NCBI RefSeq assembly: GCF_012396365.1
Contig: NZ_JAAXPG010000001.1
Location: 248,001 to 312,000 of the forward strand
DNA: 64,000 bases
Direction of reading: 5' to 3'
Origin: Nocardiopsis alborubida
GTDB taxonomy: Bacteria > Actinomycetota > Actinomycetes > Streptosporangiales > Streptosporangiaceae
Shown piece after piece: positions 53,569 to 62,435 of this stretch (positions are counted from its first letter, which is position 1; every line of letters begins with the position of its first letter). The notes beneath the pieces were generated by a model. That model had not been told where the DNA came from. It worked only from the letters and a program-made list of their open reading frames with translations, and ran no database searches. A program made the position numbers and the translations under genes.

Positions 53569-54459
53569 TCAGCTCTCGGCGAGGACCTGCGCGAGCGCGT
53601 GGGAGACCTGCCGGACCATCCCCGGATTGGTCTCCCGGTAGTAGTCCAGGGCGGTGACCGCCTGGTAGAGCGTCCAGCCGCGCCCGCGCAGGTAGGCGCC
53701 CTCGTCGGTGCCGAGCGCGGACAGGAACAACGCGCGGCTGCGGCCGCTGAAGACGTTCCACGCCGGTTGCAGGTCGCAGGCCGGGTCACCGGCGTTGAGC
53801 CCGCCCCAGTCGATGACCGCGGACAGTCGTCCCGCGTCGACCAGGAGGTTGCCGGGGAGCAGGTCGCCGTGCACCCACGCGTCGTGGTCCCACGTCGGCG
53901 CCGCGAGCGACTCCTCCCAGGAACGGGTCAGGGCGGCGCCGTCCACCCGGTCGCCGAGCCCGTGGATCGCGCGGCGGACCTGCTCGTCGTTCTCCGCCAG
54001 CGCGCCGCCCCGCGCGCCCCTGGCCCGGGGCGGCGCGTCCGCGGTGTCGACGCGGCGCATCGCGGCGACGAAGCCCGCGAGGTCGGCGGCGGCCCGCTCG
54101 TGGTCGTCGATGGTGCCGTTGGCGTTGTCACCGGGCAGCCACTCGTAGACGGACCACACGAAGGGGTATCCCTCGGCGGGCCGCCCCAGCCCCACCTGCA
54201 CGGGCAGGGCCAGCGGCAGGTGGGGCGCCAGCCGGGGCAGCCAGGCCGCCTCGCGCTCGGCCTGCCCGGAGGCCCAGCCGATCCGCGGCATGCGGACGCA
54301 CAGCCGTTCGCCGAGCCGGTAGACGTCGTGGTCGGTGCCGTAGGAGGGGACCAGCGCCAGCGGCAGGTCCGCCCATCGGGGGAACCGCGAACGCAGGAGA
54401 CGCCGCACGAGGTCCGGACTCGTCCAGACCTCGTCGGCGTGCATCCTGGTTCGGTTCAT
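53569..54459 (-). CDS. Aminoglycoside phosphotransferase-family protein
   Basis: 296 residues, kinase-like fold. VHGDLLPGNLLVD holds the catalytic Asp and Asn, and VIDWGGLNAGDPACDL the metal-binding Asp. The N-lobe has LCVRMPRIGWASGQAEREAAW. This subgroup resembles predicted phosphotransferases in actinomycetes whose substrates (antibiotics or small metabolites) are mostly untested, so resistance should not be assumed. It stands alone, divergent from nothing and convergent with azoR. Confidence 0.87.
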   Translation of the reverse strand: MNRTRMHADEVWTSPDLVRRLLRSRFPRWADLPLALVPSYGTDHDVYRLGERLCVRMPRIGWASGQAEREAAWLPRLAPHLPLALPVQVGLGRPAEGYPFVWSVYEWLPGDNANGTIDDHERAAADLAGFVAAMRRVDTADAPPRARGARGGALAENDEQVRRAIHGLGDRVDGAALTRSWEESLAAPTWDHDAWVHGDLLPGNLLVDAGRLSAVIDWGGLNAGDPACDLQPAWNVFSGRSRALFLSALGTDEGAYLRGRGWTLYQAVTALDYYRETNPGMVRQVSHALAQVLAES

Positions 54460-54565
54460 CCGGTCATGTTCGCAGAGGAGCGCGGGGACGCCCAGGGATT
54501 TTCCGGCCGGTGCGCGCTCCCCGCCGGGGGAGAAGCCCGGTGGGGCCCGGGGACTTCCCCCGGCG

Positions 54566-55435
54566 CTAACCCCGGATGCCCTCGGAGCGGCGCAGTCCCA
54601 GGCGGCCGCGGGTGCAGACCGCGAGGACCACCGCGAGCAGGGCGACCATGGCGACCTCGGGCGCGCTCGCCGGGTCGCCCACGGCCACGGCCTTGAGACC
54701 CGAGACGACGTTGATCGCGGCGTGGGTGATGATCGCGGCGAGCACGCCGCCGCGGGCGGAGTTGAAGACGTGGCCGAGGACCACCGTGAACCCGACGCAG
54801 AGCAGGGCGTAGGCGGGGAAGTACATCTGCGACTGGAGCGTGCCCGCCATGGCGAACAGGGGAGCGTGCCACATCGCCCAGACCGCGCCGAGCACCACGT
54901 TCGCGGCCAGCGGGGAGAGCACGCCCTGGAGCCGGGGCAGCGCGAACCCCCGCCACCCCAGTTCCTCGTTGCCGCCGCCGACCAGCGCGATGACCAGGAA
55001 CTGGACGGGCAGGGTCGGCAGCGCCGCCCAGAGCTGGGCCTCGTCCAGGGTCGACTGGCCCAGGTACACCTGGACCGCCGCGGAGCCGGCGAGGGCCAGG
55101 ACCATCAGCACGGTGATCGCGTAGGGCCTGACGCCGCCCCTGCGCCGGAGCGAGTGCCGCCGGAAGAGCGCGCCCACGCCCTTGCGGCCCTGCGTGGCCG
55201 CGGTGACGACGGCCGCGGCCACCATCGGCCCGAAGCTGCCGACGATCACGGCGGGCATCGGGTCGGCGCCGCCGAGCAGGCGGGTGCCGAGCCACCAGGC
55301 GGTCCAGGAGAAGGCGAAGGCGATCACGAGGAAGGCGGTGAGGCCGCGGGGGTCGGTGGCCGTCGTACGGGACTGGTCGGGGGCCTCGGAGGGGGCGGAG
55401 GTCTGGGGACTCGTGAGGGAGCTGTCGGTAACCAT
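54566..55435 (-). CDS. CPBP-family intramembrane metalloprotease
   Basis: 289 residues with about eight membrane helices. Catalytic motifs of the CPBP (Abi/CAAX) family: NEELGWRGFALPRLQ, WHAPLF and HAAINVV. These proteases act on prenylated or membrane proteins; in bacteria roles range from bacteriocin immunity to maturation. The start is ATG 55435 (MVTDSS) or ATG 55447; neither has a good ribosome site. Divergent from a TetR regulator with a clear operator between them. Confidence 0.87.
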   Translation of the reverse strand: MVTDSSLTSPQTSAPSEAPDQSRTTATDPRGLTAFLVIAFAFSWTAWWLGTRLLGGADPMPAVIVGSFGPMVAAAVVTAATQGRKGVGALFRRHSLRRRGGVRPYAITVLMVLALAGSAAVQVYLGQSTLDEAQLWAALPTLPVQFLVIALVGGGNEELGWRGFALPRLQGVLSPLAANVVLGAVWAMWHAPLFAMAGTLQSQMYFPAYALLCVGFTVVLGHVFNSARGGVLAAIITHAAINVVSGLKAVAVGDPASAPEVAMVALLAVVLAVCTRGRLGLRRSEGIRG

Positions 55436-55464
55436 GCCGAGAAACATACACTGTTTGATGAAGA

Positions 55465-55477
55465 CCTACAACGTAGG
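55465..55477. promoter_or_regulatory. TetR operator palindrome CCTACaacGTAGG
   Basis: Five-base arms around AAC, in the short gap between the CPBP gene and the TetR gene. It has the length and symmetry of known TetR-family sites of the TACAACGTA type. Confidence 0.7.
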
Positions 55478-55486
55478 ATTCCTAGT

Positions 55487-56170
55487 ATGCTGTCGGACAT
55501 GGCCGATTCAGGATCTGACCAGCAGTTCGACAGCGTCTTCCACCGCCCCCAGCGCCGACGCCGGTCCCAGCCCGCCCTCAGCCTCGACCGCATCGTCGCC
55601 GCGACGATCGGCCTGCTCGACCGTGAGGGGACGTCCGCGCTGACCATGCGCAAGGTCGCCGCCGAACTCGGGGTGCACGCCACCAGCCTGTACTGGTACG
55701 TGGAACGCCGGGAGGACCTCGTGGACCTGGCCGTGGACGAGATCCTGGCCGAGGCCGCCTCGGCGCTGCCGCCCCCGGACGCCCCCTGGGACGAGGCGCT
55801 CAAGGAGACCGCCCTCCGGTTCTACGCGGCCCTGACCGCGCACACCTGGGCCGCCGAGTTCGCGGGCTCCCGGCCGCTGATCGGCCCGAACGCCGTCGCC
55901 CTGTCGAGGCGGATCATCGAGGCGCTGGGGGAGTACGGCGGGGACAGGGAGGCCCAGGCGGTCGCGATCCGGGCGGTGTCGAACCAGATCCTCGGCGCGG
56001 CCACGTCCGCCGTCGCGATGAGCGTGATGAAGTCCGACCGCGGGCAGGGCCACGAGGAGGCCGTCGCCGCCGCGGTGTCGGAGGTGGACGCCCTGGCCGT
56101 GGAGAACACCTACTTCGACCAGGCGCTGGACCTGGTCCTCGCCGGTATCAGGGCGCGGCGCGGCGCGTAG
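55487..56170 (+). CDS. TetR-family regulator with TetR_C domain
   Basis: About 227 residues. Helix-turn-helix at about 30-80 (LSLDRIVAATIGLLDREG, LTMRKVAAELGVHATSLYWY) and the C-terminal ligand domain of the tetracycline-repressor type. Start ATG 55487 or 55499 (MADSGSDQQ); the earlier one is given because it lies right after the operator, as in leaderless or short-leader genes. Divergent from and probably regulating the CPBP protease gene. Confidence 0.9.
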   Translation: MLSDMADSGSDQQFDSVFHRPQRRRRSQPALSLDRIVAATIGLLDREGTSALTMRKVAAELGVHATSLYWYVERREDLVDLAVDEILAEAASALPPPDAPWDEALKETALRFYAALTAHTWAAEFAGSRPLIGPNAVALSRRIIEALGEYGGDREAQAVAIRAVSNQILGAATSAVAMSVMKSDRGQGHEEAVAAAVSEVDALAVENTYFDQALDLVLAGIRARRGA

Positions 56171-56321
56171 ACACGGTCGTCGGGACGGCGGGATCCCGCG
56201 GTCGGGCCCGGAACGGGGCCACCGGCACTGCGCCGCCGGGTACCGTGACCCGCCCGGGTCCGGAGGGTTCCACGGAGTGTGGAACGCCGCCGGGCCGGGC
56301 GGGCTCCCGGCTGTCCGGCTC

Positions 56322-56873
56322 CTAAGCGCGGATGTTGATGTCCACGCAGGCGTAGAAGGCGTTGGCCGTGTCGGCGACGTTCCACCGGGCCAACAGCTTG
56401 TGCCGTCCGCTGTACCCCGACAGGTCCACGGTGTGGCTGAACGACCACGGCGGACGGGCGCCGTGGTCGTCGAACACGGCCACCCGCTGGTCGCCGATGA
56501 AGTACTCCCAGGTGGAGGTCGAGTGCGCGGCCGTGATGGTCCACTCGAACGTCTGGACGCGGCCGACGTCGGTCACCCGCCAGCCCCGGCTGTCGTCGTT
56601 CAGCTCGGAGAAGCGGCCGACGCCGCCGTCGCACCGCATGAGCCCCTTGGGGCCCTCGACGCTGTGCGGCTCCCACTGGATGCCGCCGCACTGGACGATG
56701 CCCTCGGCGCACTGGGCCTGGCGGCTCATCGGGTTGGAGATGTAGCCGTGGGCGTTGGCCGTGCCCGTGGGCATGAGGCCGAGGAACAGGGTGGTGGCTG
56801 CGGCCAGCGCCGCCGCGGTGCGGAGCCGGTGCCTGTTACGGGGTCGGGGGGTGTCGGACTTGCGGATCGGCAT
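56322..56873 (-). CDS. AA10 lytic polysaccharide monooxygenase (chitin/cellulose-active)
   Basis: 183 residues. The signal peptide (about 1-41, ending TGTANA) is cleaved to leave His42 as the N terminus (HGYISNPMSRQ), the first arm of the copper histidine brace; the second is His117 in TITAAHSTSTW. Cys pairs and the C-terminal NAFYACVDINIRA with the axial Phe are as expected. A single-domain enzyme without an extra binding module. It oxidatively cleaves crystalline chitin or cellulose outside the cell. GAAGGA precedes the ATG. Confidence 0.93.
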   Translation of the reverse strand: MPIRKSDTPRPRNRHRLRTAAALAAATTLFLGLMPTGTANAHGYISNPMSRQAQCAEGIVQCGGIQWEPHSVEGPKGLMRCDGGVGRFSELNDDSRGWRVTDVGRVQTFEWTITAAHSTSTWEYFIGDQRVAVFDDHGARPPWSFSHTVDLSGYSGRHKLLARWNVADTANAFYACVDINIRA

Positions 56874-57642
56874 GTGCGGGTCCTTCGGTCATGGATCGCG
56901 CCCCGGCGCGGTGGAGGCCGGGACGGTGGCGGGAATCCGTCGGGGGAGTCCCGGGCCGGTACCGGCCCGGGGCGAAGGCGAGCGCTCGGGACTGGGGAGG
57001 ATCCGGAGGGGCCGCGGGCGCGGAGCCGGTGAGGGCGCGGTGCCCGGAGTCCCTCTGGAAGGAGGGTTTCCCGTTGGGGAGGCCGGTAAGCGGGCCGTGA
57101 CGGGGAGTCGGATCCGCTGATCGGGACGGGGCGCGGGGGCCGACCGGACCGCCCGCAGGACCGGTGGGCGCCGTCCGCAGGGCGGTACGGGAGGGGCCGC
57201 GGAACGCGAGGGGGCGGGAACTGGGAGGATCCGGCCCCTCGGCGCGTGTGGTCCGCACCGGCCACGGGTGGACCAATCCCGGCGCGGCCGGGAGGCGGCG
57301 TTAGACCTCACCTGGAGGCCACAGTTTCCTTCCCCTCCCCTCCGCGGCGCCGGGTCCTCCCACCGATCCCGGTACCGCGTTCGACCTGGTGCCGGAGCCC
57401 GCCCGCCGCCGCCCACCTGCCCTCCGAACGCCACCGGCGCCTTCCGCCAGCCGTCCGGCCGCGGCCGTACCAACGGCCGCCGCCGCGCCACGCCGCCGTT
57501 CGCGGGGTACCGGACCGTGGACGGGCGTTCCGTGAAGATGACGCCGTGGACTGTCCGAAACCGGTGACCCGGTGATCCGCCTCCCGTCGGAGTCGTCCCC
57601 GGGAAGCCGCTTCCGGCACCGCACGAACGAGAGGTGAGATCG
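56874..57642. other. Long gap between LPMO and BCCT genes
   Basis: 769 bp, very GC-rich, no supported gene. A similar ACTGGG(G)AGGATCCGG string occurs near 56992 and near 57219, a weak direct repeat. Promoters for both divergent genes must lie here, but no consensus site is clear. Confidence 0.5.
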
Positions 57643-59787
57643 GTGGCCACCGACGGAGGGCAGCACCGCGAGGGCAGCGAGCCGCGGCCGGGAACGGAAA
57701 CGGAGGCCCCCGCGGAGGCGGAGCGCGGGCGGAGCCGGCTCAAACCGGTCGTGTTCTTCGGCTCGTCCGCGCTGATCGTCGCGCTCTCGGTCTGGGCGAT
57801 CGTCGCGCCCACGGGCGCGGGGAACACCATCGGCGCCGTCGTGGGGTGGATCTCCGAGGTGTTCGGCTGGTACTACTTCCTCGCCACCACCCTGTACCTG
57901 GGGTTCGTGGTGTTCGTCGCGCTCTCCCGCTACGGCGGGGTCAAGCTCGGACCCCAGCACTCCAAACCGGACTACGGGGTGTTCGCGTGGGCGGCCATGC
58001 TGTTCGCGGCGGGCATCGGTATCGACCTGCTGTTCTTCTCCGTCTCCGGGCCGGTCAGCCACTACCTGGCGCCGCCCGAGGGCGACGCGCAGACCGTCGA
58101 GGCGGCCCGGCAGGCCGTGGTGTGGACGCTCTTCCACTACGGCGTGACCGGGTGGGCGATGTACGCGCTGATGGGCATGGCCCTGGGCTACTTCTCGTTC
58201 CGCTACCACCTCCCCCTGGCCATCCGCTCGGCCCTGTACCCGCTGATCGGCAGGCGCGTCCACGGCCCGATCGGTGACGCGGTCGACCTGGCGGCCGTCA
58301 TCGGCACGATCTTCGGCGTCTCGGTGTCGCTCGGCATCGGCGTCGTGCAGCTCAACTACGGGCTGAACTTCCTCTTCGGCATCCCCGAGGGGATGGCGGC
58401 GCAGCTCGGCCTGATCATCGTCGCCGTGTTCGTGGCCACGATGTCGGCCGTGGCGGGCGTCGACCGGGGCATCCGGCGGCTGTCCGAGATCAACGTCGTG
58501 CTCGCCGTCGTCCTGATGCTGTACGTGCTGGTCTTCGAGGACCCCGTCTACCTGCTCAACGCCCTCGTCCTCAACATCGGCGACTACCTCAGCCGCTTCC
58601 CCTCCATGACGCTGAACACCTTCGCCTACGACCCGCCGACCGACTGGCTCAACGCCTGGACGCTGTTCTTCTGGGCCTGGTGGATCGCCTGGGCGCCGTT
58701 CGTCGGGATGTTCCTCGCCCGGATCTCGCGCGGCCGCACCATCCGCCAGTTCGTGGCGGCGACCCTGGTGGTGCCGCTCCTGTTCACGCTGACCTTCCTG
58801 TCCTTCTTCGGCAACAGCGCGCTGAGCGTCGTGCGCGAGGGCGGCGCCGCGTTCGGCGAGGCCACCATGAACCAGCCCGAACAGGGCTTCTACGGGCTGC
58901 TCGCGCAGTACCCGGGCGTCCTGTTCAGCGCCGGGCTCGCGACCGTCGTCGGCCTGCTCTTCTACGTCACCTCCGCCGACTCCGGCGCGCTGGTGATGGG
59001 CAACCTCAGCTCCCACCTGCCGACACCGGTCACCGACTCCGCCCCGTGGATGCGCGTCTTCTGGTCGGCGGCGACCGGCCTGCTCACCCTCGCCATGCTC
59101 CTGGTCGGTGGGGTGGACACGCTGACCAGCGCGACCATCATCATGGGCCTGCCGTTCTCGTTCGTGATGTTCGTGATCATGTGGGGCCTGTTCAAGGCGC
59201 TGCGGGTCGAGAAGTTCCGGGCGGACGCCTTCCGGACCACCCTGTCCTCGTCGCTGTCGGACCGGACCACGGCCGACCGCCGGGGTCCGGAACGCAACTG
59301 GCGGCAGCGGATCACGCGGGCGGTGAGCTTCCCCGGCAGGCGGGCGGCCGGCAGGTTCGTCCGCGAGGTGTGCCGCCCCGCGTTCCGGGACGTCGCCGAG
59401 GAGCTGCGCGAACAGGGCGCGGAGGCGTCGGTGACCGAGGGGGTCGACGAGGAGGCCGGGATCCCGTACCTGGAGCTGCGGGCGCCGATGGGCGAGGAGG
59501 AGGAGTTCAGTTACCGGGTGTGGCCGATGGTGGTGCCCACCCCCGCGTTCGCCATGCGCTCGCTCGCCGAGCACGACACCTACGTGCGCTTCGAGGTCTA
59601 CCTCACCGAGGGCAGCCAGGGTTACGACGTGATGGGCTACACCAAGGAACAGCTCATCGGCAACATCCTCGACGAGTACGAGCGGCACCTGGAGTTCCTG
59701 CGGCTGCACCGGGAGGCGACCTCGCGCTCCGCCATGCCCGACCACGGGCCGGGCACCGCCGACGTCCAGGACGCCGAGGAGCACTAG
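57643..59787 (+). CDS. BCCT-family choline/betaine transporter
   Basis: 714 residues. Twelve membrane helices (about 38-520) with the family signature WAWWIAWAPFVGMFLARISR and the sodium/substrate region AAGIGIDLLFFSVSGPVSHY; then a long hydrophilic C-terminal domain (about 190 residues), as in BetT-type proteins where it senses osmotic stress. It imports choline, betaine or related osmolytes with H+ or Na+. GTG 57643 is preferred over GTG 57634 because GAGAGGTGA then falls at the right distance. Confidence 0.92.
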   Translation: MATDGGQHREGSEPRPGTETEAPAEAERGRSRLKPVVFFGSSALIVALSVWAIVAPTGAGNTIGAVVGWISEVFGWYYFLATTLYLGFVVFVALSRYGGVKLGPQHSKPDYGVFAWAAMLFAAGIGIDLLFFSVSGPVSHYLAPPEGDAQTVEAARQAVVWTLFHYGVTGWAMYALMGMALGYFSFRYHLPLAIRSALYPLIGRRVHGPIGDAVDLAAVIGTIFGVSVSLGIGVVQLNYGLNFLFGIPEGMAAQLGLIIVAVFVATMSAVAGVDRGIRRLSEINVVLAVVLMLYVLVFEDPVYLLNALVLNIGDYLSRFPSMTLNTFAYDPPTDWLNAWTLFFWAWWIAWAPFVGMFLARISRGRTIRQFVAATLVVPLLFTLTFLSFFGNSALSVVREGGAAFGEATMNQPEQGFYGLLAQYPGVLFSAGLATVVGLLFYVTSADSGALVMGNLSSHLPTPVTDSAPWMRVFWSAATGLLTLAMLLVGGVDTLTSATIIMGLPFSFVMFVIMWGLFKALRVEKFRADAFRTTLSSSLSDRTTADRRGPERNWRQRITRAVSFPGRRAAGRFVREVCRPAFRDVAEELREQGAEASVTEGVDEEAGIPYLELRAPMGEEEEFSYRVWPMVVPTPAFAMRSLAEHDTYVRFEVYLTEGSQGYDVMGYTKEQLIGNILDEYERHLEFLRLHREATSRSAMPDHGPGTADVQDAEEH

Positions 59788-60162
59788 ACAGTGCTTTCTT
59801 GGACCTCCGCTTCGCTTCGGTCCGTGTTCGGGCGCCCCAAGCACGGGAACCCTCGGCGTCTCCAGCGGGTCCGCCCGTGCCCACCCGTCGCCCACCACCA
59901 CCCCCAACCGACGCCTACGGCGCAGTTCCCCCACGGGAACCCGCCTCCGCCACCTCCAGAACCCCGTGGGCGCCCGAACCACCCCCCAGGGGCTGAGGGC
60001 CGTCCAAAAAACGTGCCCTAGACCGCTCCACGCACGCTCCACACGGCGGGGGCGGTGCCGGGAGGCGTCCGGGAATGTCGGGCCGCGCGCGTAGCCTCTT
60101 CGCGGATCCGCGGGCGGCGCCCCCGGCCGCCCTCCCCGAACCCCCTCACCGTAGGAGCTTCC
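59788..60162. other. Gap with inverted and direct repeats
   Basis: 375 bp without a supported gene. GTTCGGGCGCCC at 59826-59837 is repeated inverted at 59968-59979, and CACGGGAACCC occurs directly at 59842 and 59932. A smaller GTGCTT/AAGCAC pair flanks a GGACC/GGTCC hairpin near 59793-59844, close after the transporter stop. Confidence 0.45.
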
Positions 60163-62376
60163 ATGCAAGAGCACCCGACCGTCCTCGTCTTCCGCACCGA
60201 GCGGCAGCGGGCCGAGGCGGGGGAGTGGCTGACCGACCACCGGCTGGTGGTCGGGTTCGAACCCGGCGGGGCCGTGCCGCTGGCCCAGCTCGGCTGGCGC
60301 GACCTCGACGGCGCGGAGGCGGTGGTCGGGTTCGACCCCGGCATGACCACGTTCACCGGCACGCGGACCACCGCGGACGGCACGTCCCACGCCTGGCGGG
60401 GCCGGTTGGTGGAGCGGCTCACCGACCGTCCGGTCCACAGGTTCGGGGTCGAGGGCGTGGAGGACGGGGAGGAACTGCGGCTGCTCATCGAGGACGGCGG
60501 CTCCCCGGCCGCGCGGATCACCTGGGCCGACCGTGAGGGCGGCGGCGGCGCGGTCGCCCTGCGCACCATCCTCCTGGAGGAGGCCGGGAGCGGGGACGAG
60601 GTCACCGGCGGGGTGCGCGAGGTGCGGGCTGGCAACGAGCACACGAGGGCGGGCGAGGTCGCCGTCAACCTCCTCGACGACACCTCCTCCAAGTGGCTGA
60701 GCTGGCGCGACGCCGACTGGTTGGAGTTCACCATGGCCGAGCCCGTCAGCGTCCGGCACTACGTCCTGGTCTCCGCCAACGACTTCGCCGACCGCGACCC
60801 CCGGGACTGGACGCTCAAGGGGTCGGCGGACGGCCGGAGCTGGGTCACGCTCGACACCCGCTCCGACGAGTTCTTCCCCGGCCGCCACCACGCCCGCGAC
60901 TTCCACATCACCGATCCGGCGGCGGACACCCCCTACCGGCACCTGCGGCTGGAGGTCTCCAGCAACTGCGGCGGCTCCGAGATCCAGCTCAACCGGGTGC
61001 GCTTCTTCTCCGAGGGCCGCACCTACGAGGCGTTCGACGGACACCGCTACACGGCGGGCGGCGCGCCCGCCCCGTACGGGGGGACCGTGCGGGACCTGTC
61101 GGCCCGGACCCCGGCCACCGCCGAGCAGTGGCGGGCCTACCTGGCCGAGTACAGCGCGGACATGCTGCGGGTCCTGACCGAGGACGAACTCCCCGGGACC
61201 ACCGCGGAGCAGCGCGCCGCCTCCTGGCTGGGCCACGACGGCGCCTCCGAGGAACAGGTCGCGGAGCTGGAGGAGCGGCTCGGCAGACGGCTTCCGCCCG
61301 GCTACCGCGCCTTCCTCCAGGCGTCCGACGGCTGGGGGCCCGCGAGCACGTTCGTGTACGGCCTGCGCTCCACCGCGACCGTCGGCTGGGCGGCCGACCT
61401 GGAGGACGAGTGCGGTGTGGACGAGCCCCTCGTGACGCAGGAGGGCGGGCTCGTCGGACCGCTGCTGCTGGTCTCGGCCGAGGGGGACGCCCAGGACTGG
61501 GTACTGGACGCGGGCGACGTCTCCCCCGACGGCGAGTGGGCCGCCTACATCTGGGCGAGCTGGTACCCCGGCCTGGGTGAGCGTCACCGCTCCTTCGCCG
61601 ACCTCGTCGCCGCCGAACGCGCCTCGTTCGAGGAACTGCTCGGGTCGGAGGGGCGCCCGGTGCGTCCGGAGGGGGCGCGCGAACTCCTGGCGCAGGGGCG
61701 CCGGGCCGCCCTGGACGGCCGGGTGGAGGAAGCGCTGAACGCCCTCCGGCGGGCCGGGGAGAAGGGGTCGGGCTCCGCCGCCTACCTGGAGGTGGTCCTC
61801 GCGGCCTTCCTCGACGTCCGGGGGACGCACCACAGGCTGCGCGGCCTGCTGCACCGCCCCCACGTGGTCGCCGAGGTCGGCACCGGACAGATCGAGGCCG
61901 AGGCGGTGCCGCTCTACCTGCACAGCGCCGGTCTGGCCACGCCCAGCGGGGCGGCCTACGCGGACCGCGCCCTGGCCGGGGCCGTGCCCGGCCTCACCGT
62001 TCCCCCGTCCGGCGCCGAGCGGCGGGAGTGGCTGGCCGCCCACCGGATGCCGGAGCCGCCCGCCTTCGAGCGCGCCCTCGACACGGCCCGCGAGCTGGCT
62101 GCCCGCGGCGCCACCGACGAGGCCTGGGCCGTCATCGAGGGGGCCCTGCCCGAGTGGTACCCCCTGGAGCCGAACCGGATCGCCCCGGTCGTGCTGCTCA
62201 CCGATCCCGCGCTCCGCCGGGTGGTCACCCCCGCCCGTGCCCGTGAGGCGGTGTTCACCCCGAGGCGGGGCCGCCCGTCCACCCCCGGGGAGGCGACGGG
62301 CCGGACCGGAGGCGCGGACGGCTCCGCGGGGGCCGGGGCCTCCGGTCGGGCCCAGGCCCGCCGCGACTCCCTTTGA
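60163..62376 (+). CDS. Discoidin (F5/8 type C) and SMI1/KNR4 domain protein
   Basis: 737 residues. The first 150 are of no recognised family. About 170-325 is a discoidin-like sheet (VNLLDDTSSKWLSWRDADWL, YVLVSANDFADRDPRDWTLK, LRLEVSSNCGGSEIQLNRV). About 400-510 is an SMI1/KNR4 domain (LEERLGRRLPPGYRAFLQAS followed by DGWGP). The last 200 residues are helical. SMI1/KNR4 domains are common in immunity proteins of polymorphic toxins, but no toxin gene is adjacent and the protein is unusually large. No signal peptide. TAGGAG precedes the ATG at 60163. Confidence 0.8.
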   Translation: MQEHPTVLVFRTERQRAEAGEWLTDHRLVVGFEPGGAVPLAQLGWRDLDGAEAVVGFDPGMTTFTGTRTTADGTSHAWRGRLVERLTDRPVHRFGVEGVEDGEELRLLIEDGGSPAARITWADREGGGGAVALRTILLEEAGSGDEVTGGVREVRAGNEHTRAGEVAVNLLDDTSSKWLSWRDADWLEFTMAEPVSVRHYVLVSANDFADRDPRDWTLKGSADGRSWVTLDTRSDEFFPGRHHARDFHITDPAADTPYRHLRLEVSSNCGGSEIQLNRVRFFSEGRTYEAFDGHRYTAGGAPAPYGGTVRDLSARTPATAEQWRAYLAEYSADMLRVLTEDELPGTTAEQRAASWLGHDGASEEQVAELEERLGRRLPPGYRAFLQASDGWGPASTFVYGLRSTATVGWAADLEDECGVDEPLVTQEGGLVGPLLLVSAEGDAQDWVLDAGDVSPDGEWAAYIWASWYPGLGERHRSFADLVAAERASFEELLGSEGRPVRPEGARELLAQGRRAALDGRVEEALNALRRAGEKGSGSAAYLEVVLAAFLDVRGTHHRLRGLLHRPHVVAEVGTGQIEAEAVPLYLHSAGLATPSGAAYADRALAGAVPGLTVPPSGAERREWLAAHRMPEPPAFERALDTARELAARGATDEAWAVIEGALPEWYPLEPNRIAPVVLLTDPALRRVVTPARAREAVFTPRRGRPSTPGEATGRTGGADGSAGAGASGRAQARRDSL

Positions 62377-62435
62377 CCGACCCGTGCCCGCCCGCGCCGA
62401 CCCGGATCAGGGGGACCGGCGCGGGCGGGCGGGGA

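Noticed and set aside
53569..54459. Calling the APH-family gene an aminoglycoside resistance gene
   Set aside because: Only the kinase fold motifs are clear; the subgroup has mostly untested substrates.
57301..62043. A 1580-residue minus-strand open frame
   Set aside because: Runs antisense through both the BCCT transporter and the discoidin protein; low-complexity translation.
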